In this document: one piece after another, positions 23,124 through 23,643 of the stretch
Numbering within the stretch: position 1 is the first letter of the stretch
Layout: the number at the start of each line of letters is the position of its first letter
DNA from: an uncultured Gluconobacter sp.
GTDB lineage: Bacteria; Pseudomonadota; Alphaproteobacteria; Acetobacterales; Acetobacteraceae
DNA: 23,643 nt
Direction of reading: 5' to 3'
NCBI GenBank assembly: GCA_937880175.1
Contig: CALFLO010000137.1
Span: 1 to 23,643 of the forward strand
Translations under genes and position numbers: made by a program
The notes under the pieces: model-generated
Databases searched by the model: none
What the model saw: the letters and a program-made list of their open reading frames with translations, nothing else
Told to the model about the DNA's origin: nothing

Positions 23124-23643
23124 ATGAAAATCAACGGCACGTCCTATCGCAGCCTCTGGCGCCCTTCCGATGATGCAAGCAGCATCCGGATTTTTGATCA
23201 GACCCGCTTCCCCTGGGCCGTGGAAATCCTGGAGCTCCGGGATGTGGGCGCTGTGGCTGACGCCATTACCAGCATGCAGGTGCGTGGTGCGCCGCTGATC
23301 GGGGCAGTTGCCGCCTATGGGCTGGTCTTTGCCCTTCAGGACGACGCGTCGGATGAAGCGCTGGACAAGGCCGCATCCTTTCTCGTCGCAACCCGCCCGA
23401 CCGCCATCAACCTGCGCTGGGCCATCGAACGCATGGTGACGCGTCTGAAGGCCGTCCCGGCGGCGGACCGCGTGGCGGCAGGTTATGTCGAGGCCGACGC
23501 GATCTGCGACGAAGATGTGCAGGTCAATGAAGCCATTGGCCGTCACGGGCTGGAGCTGATCCGCGAGATCTGGGAGCGCAAAGGCCGTCAGGGACAGGTG
23601 AACCTGCTGACGCATTGCAATGCGGGCTGGATCGCGACCGTGG
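23124..23643 (+). CDS. mtnA: Methylthioribose-1-phosphate isomerase, N-terminal part (3' end outside window)
   Basis: The first 173 residues of MtnA, which converts 5-methylthioribose-1-phosphate to 5-methylthioribulose-1-phosphate in the methionine salvage pathway in the cytoplasm. Diagnostic blocks are MQVRGAPLIGAVAAYG (about residues 52-67), TRPTAINLRWA (about 92-102) and LLTHCNAGW near the window end, whose cysteine is the catalytic Cys of the family. The order and spacing match the aIF2B-like fold of MtnA; eIF2B-like relatives lack the HCNAG context. The start ATG 23124-23126 follows GAGGAG nine bases upstream. The frame is intact to the last base. It lies downstream of the glycosyltransferases but 123 bases away with a palindrome between, so it is probably a separate unit. 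Confidence 0.95.
   Translation, partial: MKINGTSYRSLWRPSDDASSIRIFDQTRFPWAVEILELRDVGAVADAITSMQVRGAPLIGAVAAYGLVFALQDDASDEALDKAASFLVATRPTAINLRWAIERMVTRLKAVPAADRVAAGYVEADAICDEDVQVNEAIGRHGLELIREIWERKGRQGQVNLLTHCNAGWIATV

Noticed and set aside
21813..23615. Minus-strand open frame of 600 codons across the second glycosyltransferase and mtnA
   Set aside because: It is antisense to two strongly supported genes and has no recognisable domain or ribosome site; it is a shadow frame.
1..23643. Search by eye for tRNA, rRNA, CRISPR arrays, insertion sequences, toxin-antitoxin or phage-defence genes
   Set aside because: No cloverleaf, regular short repeats, transposase or recognisable defence domain was seen. 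The window is mostly ordinary chromosomal genes.

Overview
The window looks like chromosomal DNA of an acetic acid bacterium, most likely Gluconobacter or a close relative in the Acetobacteraceae. The main reason is the aldo/keto reductase at 15745-16743, whose sequence I recognise as very close to the Gluconobacter oxydans NADPH-dependent AKR11B-type glycerol dehydrogenase. GC-rich, C/G-ending codons and alphaproteobacterial families (HWE histidine kinase, COG0523 GTPase paired with a WD40 protein) agree with this. It is a densely packed housekeeping/accessory region with no rRNA, tRNA, insertion sequence, CRISPR array or phage gene that I can see. The species call is from memory of protein families, not a search.

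Layout. 1-528: 3' end of an MFS transporter. 2823-3404, 2132-2758 and 525-2132 (all minus, probably one transcript): DJ-1/PfpI protein, UPF0114 membrane protein, FAD-dependent oxidoreductase. 3564-5516 (+): two adjacent cation diffusion facilitators, the first with a very His-rich N-terminus. 5712-7154 (+): ClC-type H+/Cl- exchanger. 7179-7988 (-): class A acid phosphatase-like lipoprotein. 8134-8439 (+): SelT/SelW/SelH-family CxxC protein. 8453-10913 (-): HWE sensor kinase followed by a single-domain receiver. 11153-12253 (+): divergent aquaporin. 12295-15654 (-): O-antigen ligase-like protein, COG0523 GTPase and WD40 protein, the last two translationally coupled. 15745-16743 (+): aldo/keto reductase. 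16749-17831 (-): GT4 glycosyltransferase. 17950-19716 (+): GGDEF-EAL protein. 19713-19901 (-): possible small basic protein. 20197-23000 (+): two overlapping paralogous GT4 glycosyltransferases. 23124-end (+): start of mtnA.

Themes. Metal and ion homeostasis recurs (two CDFs, COG0523 GTPase, ClC, aquaporin). A surface-polysaccharide theme covers the O-antigen ligase and three glycosyltransferases, with a c-di-GMP enzyme among them. Sensing is represented by the HWE kinase/receiver pair.

The most notable observations are: (i) hairpins that contain or abut both stop codons at four of six convergent gene junctions, two of them followed by a U-tract on the minus strand and lying partly inside the partner's coding region; (ii) a hairpin that would bury the Shine-Dalgarno sequence of the GGDEF-EAL gene; (iii) a GGDEF-EAL protein with an altered GGDEF metal site but an intact EAL site; (iv) an aquaporin with NPS/NFA in place of NPA/NPA and a His-rich tail; (v) a CDF with ExxxN in place of the usual metal-site pair, next to a canonical CDF; (vi) tandem glycosyltransferase paralogs sharing an unusual N-terminal block and a near-identical internal block.
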